NCBI GenBank assembly: GCA_946186665.1
Contig: CAMHOE010000012.1
Span: forward strand, 1-58,158
Source of the DNA: an uncultured Clostridia bacterium
GTDB lineage: Bacteria; Bacillota; Clostridia; Oscillospirales; Acutalibacteraceae
Length of the DNA: 58,158 nucleotides
Direction: 5' to 3'
The stretch's first letter is position 1. The number at the start of each line of letters is the position of its first letter. A program made the translations under genes and the position numbers. The notes under the pieces are model-generated. The model did no database searches. It had not been told where the DNA came from and saw only the letters and a list, made by a program, of their open reading frames with translations. Shown in pieces: positions 26,913-36,446 of this stretch.

Positions 26913-27137
26913 TCATGCCATCTCGACCTCTATAAGATCAGCATCTGCTTTTCTTATGGAAAGCTCATAGCCCCTTACAGTTACCTCTATAGGATCCCCA
27001 AGAGGCGCTACCTTACGCACATATACTTCTGCACCCTTAGTGATACCCATATCCATTATTCTTCTTTTTACAGCGCCCACACCGCCAAGTTTTTTGACCT
27101 TAGCAGTCTGACCCACCTTAAGCTCTTTAAGCGTCAT
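26913..27137 (-). CDS. feoA: FeoA-family protein (second copy)
   Basis: The 74-residue SH3-like protein reads LKELKVGQTAKVKKLGGVGAVKRRIMDMGITKGAEVYVRKVAPLGDPIEVTVRGYELSIRKADA. The RIMDMGITKG and DPIEVTVRGYELSIRK stretches are diagnostic of FeoA. FeoA binds or regulates FeoB at the inner membrane face. The frame reaches 27200, but AAAGGAG seven bases before ATG 27137 fixes the start. It lies between the other feoA and feoB. Confidence 0.94.
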   Translation of the reverse strand: MTLKELKVGQTAKVKKLGGVGAVKRRIMDMGITKGAEVYVRKVAPLGDPIEVTVRGYELSIRKADADLIEVEMA

Positions 27138-27217
27138 AACCTTACTCCTTTGATCCTTTAGTCTATTGAGTCTGTTCAATGTCACAGAGATACATTTCAC
27201 TGATACCAGATATTCTG

Positions 27218-27430
27218 TTACACCATGATCCTGCGAGCCATTTCTTCATTCAGCGCAACTCTTGCTTCCTTGACCTTAACTATAACATTACCGCCCAGAG
27301 TACTTACAAGAGTCACGTTTCCGCCCACCACAAATCCAAGATTTTCAAGATGACGTCTGACATCCGGACTTCCGCCGACCTTTTTGATGATGTTTTCCTC
27401 ACCGGGTTCTGCAAATGTAAGTGGCATCAT
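27218..27430 (-). CDS. feoA: FeoA-family protein (first gene of the feo operon)
   Basis: The 70-residue protein reads LTFAEPGEENIIKKVGGSPDVRRHLENLGFVVGGNVTLVSTLGGNVIVKVKEARVALNEEMARRIMV. It keeps the FeoA pattern (RRHLENLGFVVGG, NVIVKVKEARVALN) but differs clearly from the second FeoA. AAAGGAGG precedes the paired ATGs at 27430 and 27427. Two unlike FeoA proteins encoded before one FeoB is common in Clostridia and suggests they act as distinct subunits. Confidence 0.93.
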   Translation of the reverse strand: MMPLTFAEPGEENIIKKVGGSPDVRRHLENLGFVVGGNVTLVSTLGGNVIVKVKEARVALNEEMARRIMV

Positions 27431-27501
27431 TATCCGACCTCCTTTATCAAATTAAAACACAAACATTGATCCAAAACACAGTTAAATTATTCTAACGTAT
27501 A

Positions 27502-27531
27502 TAGTTTAACACAACTAATCCAATAAATCAA
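27502..27531 (-). promoter_or_regulatory. Candidate feo promoter with overlapping short inverted repeat
   Basis: The minus strand reads TTGATT, a 17-base spacer and TAAACT. TAGTT (27502-27506) and AACTA (27513-27517) form a small inverted repeat over the -10 box. That would suit an iron-responsive repressor of the Fur or DtxR type, but the sequence is not a clear match to either consensus. Confidence 0.4.
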
Positions 27532-27540
27532 GTATTTTGA

Positions 27541-27596
27541 CAAAAAAAAACGAAAAAAAGATAAAGGGCACCGTTTTTCACGGACAGCCCTTTATC
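27541..27596 (-). terminator. Rho-independent terminator of the 1293-residue signalling gene
   Basis: GATAAAGGGC (27560-27569) pairs perfectly with GCCCTTTATC (27587-27596), with a further CCG/CGG inside. Read on the minus strand, the stem is followed by a long T-rich run. Confidence 0.88.
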
Positions 27597-27701
27597 AAAT
27601 GTGGAATTATGAAAGTCGAAAGTGGAATTAAGATATATTATCTCCAAAGCGAAAACATACCTATATCAAGCTCAATTTACACTCTGCCCAATGAACGCTG
27701 C

Positions 27702-30700
27702 TTACGAGTGAAGAAGCTTTGTAGGTTCTGCATCTGAAACAAAAGCAACATTCTGCTTTACATTGTGTTTTGCAAAGTACAGAGCTTTTAATGCGCCGGA
27801 ATACAAGTCATCATACGTCGTTCCGTTATTCGGGAAAATGCTGATACCCACATTTCCATATATAGAAACATCCCCGTTATCGCACTGATATTTGTTGTCG
27901 ATTATTTCACAGATATGCTGAGCCTTCTCGGTTATCTTTTCCTTTGTACTCATACCCTTTATGAATACAGTAAATCTGTTGCCGCTGCTCCTTCCGATAA
28001 TATCGGAATCGCGGAAAAGCTCTCTGATATTATGTGCGGCTTCCTTCAGCACTGCATTTGCAAATACTGTACCAAGATTGCTCTCAAGCGCTTCAAAGCC
28101 CCCTACCTCCACAACAAGAAAAGCATGACTTGATGAAGAACCTTCATCATACAGATAATTCTTGATCTTGTTTTCTGTTGCGTGTTTATTATACAGATTT
28201 GTGATAAAATCCGTCCTGTCCTTCCGAGCCTCGTCTTCGGTGCCGGCACGATCGTCAGATATATCTGTAAATACAGATATTATCTTTACGGGTATCTGAG
28301 CGGCGTTTTTAAGTGTTACAAAACGCACCCTGTTCCATATATACATATCGCTCTTCTGGCTGTATACACGTATGAACGCCTCCGACTCATTGGAGTCCGA
28401 ACGGGCAGAATTCATCTTTTCAAGAAGCTTTTTTACATCATCAGGATGTATAAGCTTACTTTCCTTTATATTGCGGACAAAATCATCTGTCTCCGGCAGA
28501 TAGCCGTACATACTTTCAAATGAACCTGATATTTTTATATTATCAAATCTCGGCGCCCATTCAAGTATGAATGATCTCGTCTGCTCAAGTATCTCATCAT
28601 AAAGCTTATCATTCAGAACAAGGTCGGTATTTTCATGGCTGAGTACGGGATATTCCACAGGTCTCTGCGCAGACTGCATTTGCATCTTGAAATCCGCAAG
28701 AGAGATAACATCCTCCTTGTGTATGCCAAAAGGACTATGGGTGCGCAGTCTTATAGTGTTTATAAACTCCTCGTCAATACCGCCCGGCAAGACCGCCCTT
28801 ACTCCTGAACGGTCAAAGGAGTCTATCAGACCCACAAGATAATCAATATTATATACACCGTCAAATACAGACTGAACAAATCTCTTCGCAAAAACCACTC
28901 TGCTGAAAAGCTTATCAATAAAGCAGTTGATATGTATATTGTTGACGCCTACGTTATACACACCCACCTTAAAGCCGTACTTTTTAAGTGATGATGCAAA
29001 GCCGGTTATCTCGTTCACGCTCATAGATTCAAGCATTGTCTGGGAAAGCATTACTGTAATATTCCTGCTCTGCAATGGGTAGTTTTTAAGAAGCTCGTCG
29101 ACAGCATTGAGCACAAGCTCTGTATATCTGCCCTCGAACATGGTAAACACGGATATCTCCGGCAAAGCTTTATTACTCTCCTGCTGTAAATCATACATAG
29201 ACGAGAACAGCCTGCTGAGATTATTGATACTCAGCGCGGTGATATTACTGTCAAATCCTATCTCATCAAAAATGGTATCTACACCCATCACAAGATCGCC
29301 GCTGACTTCGATAATGTCATAGGATGTTACCTGACCGCTTACAGAGTCCGAAACAGGAATAAAGTATTCCTCAAAATCTATCAGCTCAATACCGCTGCTG
29401 TCCTTGACGCTTACATCAGAGTCATACCTCTTTATTTCCCAGTTATCACGCATTCTCTTGTTGTAGTACAGATACATATTCTTGCCGTTGAGCTTTGCGA
29501 CCTCTACTGCACGTGATGCGTTATAATACAGCTCATTGAAATCCCTTCCGTCTGCCGGATAAAGCGCGACACCGATAGATGAAGATATCTCCGGCATATT
29601 CTCTCCTTCTGTGCTGTAGGTACTGCGTATGCACTTGAATATGTCCTCGATAAGAACATCCCTGTCCTCCTTGTCAGGGCAGTCATTTATAAATACAAGG
29701 AAGTTGTCATCGTCTATCCTGCCGATAACATTACCATAGGTTATTTCATTTTTTAGCTGCTTTGCGATATCACGAAGTATATCGTTTGCAAAAAGGTGAG
29801 GCACCTGCTTGTTGAACGCCCTGAAGTCATCTATATCTATGAGCAGAAGCGCATGATATCCTTTATTGCCGGTGTTTTCAAGATAATCACTTATCTCACG
29901 TCGCACACCGCTGTAGTTCCAGAGTCCCGTTACTACATCCCTGTCAGCACCGGGTTCGTCATCTATCACAGAGTCATGCAGCTTTATAATAACAAAGAAA
30001 ATGCGGACTATATCGCCGCCCTCCGTAACAGGAACAGCTGTGCAGCGCACACTAAATACATCATCTTCATCCAGCTCCATATAACATTCAAGGCAAACAT
30101 TTTCGTCTCCGCATTCAACAGAGTCCCTGACCGCAGGCAGGCGGAAGCTCCTTACAAACCTCTTGGCATACTCACCCTGACAGCACTCAGAAAGAATATT
30201 CACTGCCTCTTCATAGTTCTTCGGGATATATCCGCATATATCCTTCATGCTGCCTTTTCTCTCATGAAGTATATCGCGCTTGAGGTCAAATTCAAACACG
30301 AAATCAGAGTTTTTATACAGTATCTCATGGTTGTGCCTGTTTCCCTCTTCAAGCATCAGCTTCTGATTTTCTATTGTGCTGATAAGGTCCTTCCTATCCA
30401 TTTTGAGATAAACGCTTCTTTCCGCGTCCTCATCATCAATACTGCTCACAGTCTCATGACAAGCCTTATCACTTATGCTGGTGTCTTCATTATTTATATC
30501 TGCATATTCTATAGCAAGCTCCTTGAACTTTGGCAGCACCGCACTGAAGCAATCCATCATCTCATCAGAGAAGGTACCGCATGCGCCGTCCCTTATCATT
30601 TCTACAGCCTGTTCATGTGTAAAAGCCGCTTTATACGGGCGGTCGCTTGTCAGTGCGTCATAGCAGTCAGCAAGAGACACCACCTGCGCCCATATTGGTA

Positions 30701-31583
30701 TCTGGTCACCCACAAGCCCATCGGGATATCCTTGACCGTCCCATTTTTCATGGTGATACCGGCAGATATCATAACAGTATTTAAAGTACTCGTTTTTCTC
30801 CACAGCGTCAAGCTGATCCAGTATCTCACAGCCCTTTGTGGTATGCTGCTTCATTAATTTGAATTCATCATATGAAAGCCTGCGCGGGCTGAGAAGAATA
30901 GAGTCAGGTATCGCTATCTTTCCTATATCATGTATTGATGAAGCAGAGGTGATAAGCTCTATTTTCTCTTCTGTAAGATTATACTTGGGGTACTTCTCTG
31001 CAAGAACACGCAGAAGCGCCTCTGTGAATTTTCTTATCCTGTGGATATGTCTTCCGGACTCAACATCACGATATTCAATGACTGTACTGAGGGTATCAAG
31101 CATATCGTTGTTTATGGTATTGATCTTTTTCTGCTGTATCTGAAGCTCAATATTCTGTTCCAGTATTTTCTTTGTCTGGTCATTGACAAGCTCTTCAAGC
31201 TCTGATTTATGGGAAAACAGCTCCACAAGATTTGCAACACGCTTTTTGATTATATATGGATTGACAGGAGAATTTACAACATCACTGAAGGGCAGATGAA
31301 ATTTCTGCTGTTTTATTCCCGAGCTGTCACCTTCAAGAATTATTACAACCGGCACGTTTTCAAACACCTTCAGAACGGAAAGGGTCTTTGCAGCTTCTGC
31401 TGTAATATGTGAAGCTATGTTTTCACTGATAAGCACAATCGATAAGCTGTTCTTATTATCCATAAGCAGGCGGAATACCTCCTCGCTGCTTTCAGTTTGC
31501 AGCAGCTCATATTGTGAAGCAAAGCTGTCATAGATTATTGAGCGATTCATCTCTGATCTTTCCGCAACAAGCATCTTCCTCAT
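27702..31583 (-). CDS. Multidomain cyclic-di-GMP-type protein: receiver-like, HD-GYP, PAS, GGDEF-like, EAL-like, PAS, GGDEF-like
   Basis: The protein has 1293 residues. Residues 1-120 resemble a receiver domain, but the phosphate-accepting position reads SIVLISENI with no aspartate. A coiled-coil-like linker leads to an HD-GYP domain (HDIGKIAIPD near 215, HHEKWDGQGYPDG near 280), which keeps its metal and GYP residues. A PAS-like part (~400-500) precedes a GGDEF fold whose signature is GRIDDDNF (~620). Residues ~780-970 look like an EAL domain without E-A-L. A second PAS (~990-1100) and a second GGDEF-like domain (GRSSGNRF, ~1200) follow. Only the HD-GYP site looks catalytic, so it may hydrolyse cyclic-di-GMP while the other domains sense or bind. 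No membrane segment is seen. It is a single-gene unit with a terminator. Confidence 0.9.
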   Translation of the reverse strand: MRKMLVAERSEMNRSIIYDSFASQYELLQTESSEEVFRLLMDNKNSLSIVLISENIASHITAEAAKTLSVLKVFENVPVVIILEGDSSGIKQQKFHLPFSDVVNSPVNPYIIKKRVANLVELFSHKSELEELVNDQTKKILEQNIELQIQQKKINTINNDMLDTLSTVIEYRDVESGRHIHRIRKFTEALLRVLAEKYPKYNLTEEKIELITSASSIHDIGKIAIPDSILLSPRRLSYDEFKLMKQHTTKGCEILDQLDAVEKNEYFKYCYDICRYHHEKWDGQGYPDGLVGDQIPIWAQVVSLADCYDALTSDRPYKAAFTHEQAVEMIRDGACGTFSDEMMDCFSAVLPKFKELAIEYADINNEDTSISDKACHETVSSIDDEDAERSVYLKMDRKDLISTIENQKLMLEEGNRHNHEILYKNSDFVFEFDLKRDILHERKGSMKDICGYIPKNYEEAVNILSECCQGEYAKRFVRSFRLPAVRDSVECGDENVCLECYMELDEDDVFSVRCTAVPVTEGGDIVRIFFVIIKLHDSVIDDEPGADRDVVTGLWNYSGVRREISDYLENTGNKGYHALLLIDIDDFRAFNKQVPHLFANDILRDIAKQLKNEITYGNVIGRIDDDNFLVFINDCPDKEDRDVLIEDIFKCIRSTYSTEGENMPEISSSIGVALYPADGRDFNELYYNASRAVEVAKLNGKNMYLYYNKRMRDNWEIKRYDSDVSVKDSSGIELIDFEEYFIPVSDSVSGQVTSYDIIEVSGDLVMGVDTIFDEIGFDSNITALSINNLSRLFSSMYDLQQESNKALPEISVFTMFEGRYTELVLNAVDELLKNYPLQSRNITVMLSQTMLESMSVNEITGFASSLKKYGFKVGVYNVGVNNIHINCFIDKLFSRVVFAKRFVQSVFDGVYNIDYLVGLIDSFDRSGVRAVLPGGIDEEFINTIRLRTHSPFGIHKEDVISLADFKMQMQSAQRPVEYPVLSHENTDLVLNDKLYDEILEQTRSFILEWAPRFDNIKISGSFESMYGYLPETDDFVRNIKESKLIHPDDVKKLLEKMNSARSDSNESEAFIRVYSQKSDMYIWNRVRFVTLKNAAQIPVKIISVFTDISDDRAGTEDEARKDRTDFITNLYNKHATENKIKNYLYDEGSSSSHAFLVVEVGGFEALESNLGTVFANAVLKEAAHNIRELFRDSDIIGRSSGNRFTVFIKGMSTKEKITEKAQHICEIIDNKYQCDNGDVSIYGNVGISIFPNNGTTYDDLYSGALKALYFAKHNVKQNVAFVSDAEPTKLLHS

Positions 31584-31650
31584 ATCAATACACTCCTCAT
31601 CTGAGTACTACTTCTATCATAAAAATATCATAAAAAACTTTTCCGCATAT

Positions 31651-31679
31651 ATTATACACAATAATTTTTAATTTGTACA
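31651..31679 (-). promoter_or_regulatory. Candidate promoter of the HD-GYP gene
   Basis: The minus strand reads TGTACA, a 17-base spacer and TATAAT in an AT-rich 201-base spacer. The -10 is perfect and the -35 matches at four of six bases. The rest of the spacer has no gene. Confidence 0.45.
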
Positions 31680-31784
31680 GATATTTTTTACAAAAAACTC
31701 AACCTACTGTTAACAAAAATTTAACAAACAGTTTATACTAATTTACCAAACGTATCTTCATTCCGATTGCCACATCCCGTATCT

Positions 31785-32930
31785 TTAATGCTTTAAACGG
31801 GCATAATAATGCGCTATTACAAGATCCACCATTTTGCCATAGCTCTTTACTCCGCTTTTCTGGGAATTTGACTTCAGATATTTGTCGTTGATATTGGAAG
31901 CCGCCTCTGCCACAGGTGTTTCAAACTCTTTCCAATAATCAGAATAGTATTCAAGGTCATTGTATACTCCCTTGCTTATATGAGTAAAAAACTCCCTGTA
32001 AAGCTCTTTATCAGCTGAGTACAGCTTGTTTGAAGCGTACATCATAGCCATGATATTTCCGGAATAATTCATGATATCGTCATCGGACTCAATACACGAA
32101 AGATAGGAAATAAAGTTAGCGTCCTCCTCGTGCATTATCCCGCGAACATGGGCAAGCTCATGACACATAGTAAACGGCACTGAAAATGACGGCACATCCG
32201 TGTTTACATTAGCTTCAAATGTAAAAGGGAAATACACTCCGGTAATATTGAGATATGACATTCCCCGCGACAACATAACGCCCTTCGGAGAACTGTATCC
32301 GCCGGGTATATTATCATATTTTTCGCTCAGACTGTTTGAAGCCTCTGCGCTTTTTGAATACAAAGATGAAATATCAATTTCGCACACACCCTCAGAATTT
32401 TCCGGTATCCTGCTGCGATAGTATGATGCACTGTCCGCAAGATACACACAAACCTCATATAGCTCTTCCTTAGAGGTAGGGTGAACATCCAGTCCGATTT
32501 TCTGTGCCGCATCAGTACAATAGTAATTGATGCCGCAGTTTGTGACAAACAAAAAAAGTATCAGAGAAACAACAGCAAACAAGCGGAGCACTCCCTTGAA
32601 AAATGCTCTGAGTCTTTTCTTTTTTGCCCTTATCACGCATACAAAAACAAAAATTATGTACGCAAGAAGGGATGGCACCACAAGCACCACAATAACTTCG
32701 CCAAAAGAGAAGGGCAGTATTCCCGACAAATTGTTCCACAGGAGGGAAATAAAGCGATAAACACCCCCGCAATACAAGTCTGCAAAACCCGGAATTTTTT
32801 CAGCGCAGAGATACAGTATTCCACCAAGCGGAAGAAGCATTACAAGCCAGAACCACACCGAACGCAACGCAATTTGAAAAAAGTGTCTGATCCATTGTGT
32901 AAAGCTCTTCCCTGTCTTTTTTTCATTCAT
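31785..32930 (-). CDS. DUF3810 membrane protein with zinc-protease-like HELAH motif
   Basis: The 381-residue protein has three membrane segments in the first ~140 residues, then a large domain with FTMCHELAHVRGIMHEEDANFISYLSCIES. HELAH plus a downstream acidic residue matches a zincin (HExxH) metalloprotease site, and DUF3810 is the family I recall with this pattern. The predicted topology puts the HExxH domain outside the membrane. The start at 32930 follows AGGAATGATATT. It is divergent from mecA. Its substrate is unknown and proteolysis has to be treated as a family-based inference. Confidence 0.85.
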   Translation of the reverse strand: MNEKKTGKSFTQWIRHFFQIALRSVWFWLVMLLPLGGILYLCAEKIPGFADLYCGGVYRFISLLWNNLSGILPFSFGEVIVVLVVPSLLAYIIFVFVCVIRAKKKRLRAFFKGVLRLFAVVSLILFLFVTNCGINYYCTDAAQKIGLDVHPTSKEELYEVCVYLADSASYYRSRIPENSEGVCEIDISSLYSKSAEASNSLSEKYDNIPGGYSSPKGVMLSRGMSYLNITGVYFPFTFEANVNTDVPSFSVPFTMCHELAHVRGIMHEEDANFISYLSCIESDDDIMNYSGNIMAMMYASNKLYSADKELYREFFTHISKGVYNDLEYYSDYWKEFETPVAEAASNINDKYLKSNSQKSGVKSYGKMVDLVIAHYYARLKH

Positions 32931-33124
32931 AATATCATTCCTGATCTTTGTTTTTTAGGTTCCCCTATATTGTATCACAACAGGGAACCTCAGACAACAC
33001 CAAACTCAAGGATATCATTTCCGGAATAATACCCATAAAAAATCGGTTGCAAAAAAACCGCCGGACTAATATTATGAAATATAGAGATCATGCGGATCAA
33101 TACTTTGACATGGGAGGCAGTTAC

Positions 33125-33706
33125 GTGGTGGATATTGAACAGATAGATGAAAAAAGAATACTTATTTCTCTTGGGGAAAACGACCTTGAAAGGCTCTCTG
33201 TAAAATTTGAGGAGCTGAGTCTTGATGAAATACGTTCCCGTGAGGTAATTAACGAATTGCTGATGTATGCTTCAAAAACTACAGGAGTAAGCTTCAAAAA
33301 CAAAAGAATTGTCATTGAAGCTCTGAAATATCAGCACGGCTGCCTGCTGCTTCTTACAGTCAAAGAGAAATTTGACAGAAGCAAGCGCTACAGGATAAAG
33401 AATACTGAAGAGCCATATATTTTTAAATTTGATGATGCGGAAAGCTTTCTTTGCTGTATCAGGGAACTGTACAAGCTCAGCAGCGGACAAACTACCACAG
33501 CCGTACTTTACAGAAAAAGTTATTATCTTATTGTCACCTCTTCCCTGCCTCTAAGCAACAAGTTCAAACATATCATATCCGAGTTCAGCAGCGAAAAACA
33601 CAGAGGAAATGTATACAGCGCATCTTTATGCGAACACGGAAAAGTCCTTGCTTACAGCAGCGCAGTGGATATTATCGGGAGCCATATGACCGGCAGCTTG
33701 AAATAA
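33125..33706 (+). CDS. mecA: MecA-family adaptor for ClpC (NegA-like)
   Basis: From GTG 33125 the protein is 193 residues, reading VDIEQIDEKRILISLGENDLERL, like the MecA N-terminus (M-IERIN-N-I). The C-terminal half, YIFKFDDAESFLCCIREL then TTAVLYRKSYYLIVTSS, matches the MecA pattern in which the domain binds ClpC. MecA delivers substrates to ClpCP proteolysis and in Bacillus controls ComK. The open frame extends upstream to 32948, with an ATG at 33074, but neither has a ribosome site, whereas GGGAGG lies exactly seven bases before GTG 33125. It is upstream of, and in line with, the alarmone synthetase gene. Confidence 0.78.
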   Translation: MVDIEQIDEKRILISLGENDLERLSVKFEELSLDEIRSREVINELLMYASKTTGVSFKNKRIVIEALKYQHGCLLLLTVKEKFDRSKRYRIKNTEEPYIFKFDDAESFLCCIRELYKLSSGQTTTAVLYRKSYYLIVTSSLPLSNKFKHIISEFSSEKHRGNVYSASLCEHGKVLAYSSAVDIIGSHMTGSLK

Positions 33707-33804
33707 ACTAAGGAATTATTCACAACTATGTAACATTTAATTTACAACACCACAAAAACCATATGTTATAATCCAGAAGAATATAATAACAAACGAGGTA
33801 AACT

Positions 33805-34407
33805 ATGGATATTATAACAATTGGAAATGACAGTATTTACGGTGATAAAATGCCTGCTCTTGAAAACGCCTGTGCAGTATTATCACAGCATATCTCAGAT
33901 ATCAGAAACGAAATGAGTTCTCAGCTTGGGATGGATCCTGTGGAGCATTATCTCACGAGGATAAAGGGCGAAGAAAGCATGAGAGAAAAATGTGTCCGCA
34001 AGGGTCTGCCCGTTACACAGGAATCTGCACTCTGCGTTATAAAGGATGCTATTGGTGTCAGAATAGTTTGTGCATTTGTAGATGATGTTTTTACTATTCG
34101 TGACAGACTCAAGGCCTCGGGACGGTATGAAGTCATTGAAGAAAAGGACTACATAAACCACGCAAAGCCAAACGGCTACAGAAGCTACCATATGATACTT
34201 AAACTCCCTGAGGGCTTCTTTGCCGAGATACAGCTAAGAACTATCTCTATGGATACATGGGCAGCACTTGAGCATCACCTGAAATATAAAAAAGAGATCA
34301 GTGCCGACAGTGAGCTTATCGTCAACGAATTGAAGCGATGCGCTGATGAACTGGCGTCCACTGACCTGTCCATGCAGACCATAAGAGATATGATACTTGA
34401 ACAATAA
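33805..34407 (+). CDS. Small alarmone synthetase, (p)ppGpp synthetase domain only (RelQ/RelP type)
   Basis: The 200-residue protein holds only the RelA/SpoT synthetase domain: EHYLTRIKGEESMREKC, DAIGVRIVCAFVDD, EKDYINHAKPNGYRSYHMILKLP and FFAEIQLRTISMDTWAALEHHLKYK. There is no HD hydrolase or regulatory C-terminus, so it is a small alarmone synthetase that transfers pyrophosphate from ATP to GTP or GDP. ATG 33805 follows GAGGTAAACT. A TGTTATAAT extended -10 lies at about 33763-33771. It ends 13 bases before the response regulator gene, so all three downstream genes are probably one operon. Confidence 0.92.
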   Translation: MDIITIGNDSIYGDKMPALENACAVLSQHISDIRNEMSSQLGMDPVEHYLTRIKGEESMREKCVRKGLPVTQESALCVIKDAIGVRIVCAFVDDVFTIRDRLKASGRYEVIEEKDYINHAKPNGYRSYHMILKLPEGFFAEIQLRTISMDTWAALEHHLKYKKEISADSELIVNELKRCADELASTDLSMQTIRDMILEQ

Positions 34408-34420
34408 GGAAGTGTAGATA

Positions 34421-35083
34421 ATGAAGATATTATTAGCAGAGGATACCGTTGATCTGAACCGTGCGCTGACAGCTGTGTTACAGCATGAAAAATATGATGT
34501 GGATACCGTACTGGACGGTCAGCAGGCAGCCGATCATCTGGATGTGGATTCATACGACTGCATTATACTGGATATAATGATGCCCAAAAAAGACGGTATA
34601 ACCGTTCTTAAAGAACTGAGACAAAAAAACATCATCACACCCGTACTTATGCTTACAGCAAAAGCAGAGGTCGAGGATCGTGTTACCGGGCTGGACTCAG
34701 GAGCGGACGATTACCTGACAAAGCCCTTCGCTATAAAAGAGCTTTTGGCAAGGGTACGAGCACTTACAAGACGCAAGACAAACTATGGCACCGATGAGCT
34801 GAAATACAATGACCTGTCCCTGAAATCTGACTCCTTCGAGCTTGGCTGCGAAAATACGGTGCGTCTGTCCACAAAGGAATTTGAGCTTATGCAGACATTG
34901 ATGATAAATCAGGGAAGGCTTCTCGGAACCGATTATCTGCTTGAACACGTATGGGCAAATGACGATAATTCACGTCCCGAGACTGTGTGGCTGTATATCT
35001 CGTATTTAAAACGCAAGCTTAAAGCCATCGCATCCTCAGTGGAAATAACCGGCAGCAGCAGCGAAGGCTTCATGCTGAAATAA
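34421..35083 (+). CDS. OmpR-family response regulator
   Basis: The 220-residue regulator has a receiver domain with acidic pocket ED near residues 7-8, phosphoacceptor D51 in IILDIMMPKKDG, and the lysine in YLTKPF near 100. A winged-helix DNA-binding domain follows (ELMQTLMINQGRLLGTDYLLEHVW and ETVWLYISYLKRKL). It pairs with the histidine kinase that starts 35 bases downstream. ATG 34421 follows AAGGAAGTG. The location directly after an alarmone synthetase gene is the only hint at its regulon. Confidence 0.95.
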   Translation: MKILLAEDTVDLNRALTAVLQHEKYDVDTVLDGQQAADHLDVDSYDCIILDIMMPKKDGITVLKELRQKNIITPVLMLTAKAEVEDRVTGLDSGADDYLTKPFAIKELLARVRALTRRKTNYGTDELKYNDLSLKSDSFELGCENTVRLSTKEFELMQTLMINQGRLLGTDYLLEHVWANDDNSRPETVWLYISYLKRKLKAIASSVEITGSSSEGFMLK

Positions 35084-35117
35084 AACTGAGTTCCCAGAAT
35101 TATACGGAGGAAATGGA

Positions 35118-36407
35118 ATGAACAAGGAAGCTATAAAAAAGCTGCGCAGAAAATTCACATGGGCGGCGTTTTTTTCCTTTTTGGCTGTAATGCTTCTGAT
35201 GGGAGCAATGATATTCTTTGTGAACCATCAAAGCAATATGAACCAGATAAGAACTACACTAAACTATCTGACAGAAAACAACGGCGATATATCCAACAGG
35301 ACTCATGACGAAAAGGCTATACAGGAATTTGAAGATCAGAGCGATTTTGACAGGTTTATTTCCGACATGTTCGGAACGGGACTGGACAGCTCGCCGGAAT
35401 TCAAGTTCTCCACAAGATATTTTTCTGTATTTCTCTCGTACAGCGGAGATGTTGAAAATGTAATCACTACAAATATTGCGGCTGTAAGCGACGATCAGGC
35501 GACAAAATACGGCAACACAGCATACGAAAACGGCAGTAAATACGGTCAGATAGAACAGTATTATTACCAGCTTTCTGAGGCTGATGACGGTGCGCTAATC
35601 GTTTTTCTGGACTGTTCGTCACAAAACAGAGTAAGCTACCGTCTGATGAATATTATCCTCACACTGATAAGCATAGGCGCTCTTGTAATGTTCCTGCTTG
35701 TGCGTGTATTGTCAAAGCGTATGATAATGCCTGAAATAAAAAACGCAGAAAGACAGAAGCAGTTTATCACAAATGCAGGACATGAGTTAAAAACTCCACT
35801 TGCTGTAATAAAAGCAAATACAGAGCTGGACATCATGCTCAACGGTGAAAACGAATGGAACACCTCTACCCTGCGCCAGACTGAGCAAATGACAGCACTT
35901 ATACGTGACCTGATAATGATAGCACGAGCCGAAGAAGGTGAGCGTGAGGAAAATCTGACAAACACTGATATTTCCGCCGCTGTACGTGAAACAGCGGATA
36001 ATCTTACCCCCCTTGCTATACAATCTGAAAAAACTCTTAATTCAGACGTCACAGAGGGCATCATGATGAAAGCTGATGAGGGCAAGATAAAGCAGCTCTC
36101 CACACTTCTTATAGACAATGCCATAAAGTATTGTGATGATAATGGCGTGATAACTGTCGGGCTGACCACAAAAGGCAAAAACATCCGGCTGACTGTTTCA
36201 AACGATTATAAGGACGGCGCAAAAGTAGACTATTCCAAATTCTTTGAGCGCTTCTATCGTGCTGATGAATCACATAACAGCGAGAAGGGCGGTTACGGTA
36301 TCGGACTGTCTATTGCTGAAAGTATCGTAAAGCAGTATAAAGGAAATATCTCTGCATCATATTCAAACGGCGTTATATCCTTTTGCTGTGTGCTGCCAAA
36401 AAAATAA
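35118..36407 (+). CDS. Sensor histidine kinase, partner of the upstream response regulator
   Basis: The 429-residue kinase has TM1 at about residues 13-35, an extracytoplasmic sensor of ~135 residues, TM2 at about 172-195, the phosphoacceptor H-box NAGHELKTPLAVIK (His near 222), the N-box LLIDNAIKYCDDNG and the G2 box GGYGIGLSIAESIV. No HAMP domain is evident. ATG 35118 follows GGAGGAAATGGA. The sensor domain is not one I recognise. Downstream of the stop there is only repeat DNA. Confidence 0.95.
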   Translation: MNKEAIKKLRRKFTWAAFFSFLAVMLLMGAMIFFVNHQSNMNQIRTTLNYLTENNGDISNRTHDEKAIQEFEDQSDFDRFISDMFGTGLDSSPEFKFSTRYFSVFLSYSGDVENVITTNIAAVSDDQATKYGNTAYENGSKYGQIEQYYYQLSEADDGALIVFLDCSSQNRVSYRLMNIILTLISIGALVMFLLVRVLSKRMIMPEIKNAERQKQFITNAGHELKTPLAVIKANTELDIMLNGENEWNTSTLRQTEQMTALIRDLIMIARAEEGEREENLTNTDISAAVRETADNLTPLAIQSEKTLNSDVTEGIMMKADEGKIKQLSTLLIDNAIKYCDDNGVITVGLTTKGKNIRLTVSNDYKDGAKVDYSKFFERFYRADESHNSEKGGYGIGLSIAESIVKQYKGNISASYSNGVISFCCVLPKK

Positions 36408-36446
36408 AATTCTGCATATATCGAAAAGAGGACAGACCATCGTGCG

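Noticed and set aside
29796-30857. Plus-strand frame of 353 residues
   Set aside because: It lies wholly antisense to the 1293-residue signalling protein, has no recognisable domain, and the opposite strand shows clear HD-GYP and PAS motifs.
32948-33124. Longer N-terminus for the MecA protein
   Set aside because: The extra codons have no ribosome site, include the upstream hairpin region, and MecA proteins begin at the VDIEQI position, where GGGAGG precedes GTG.
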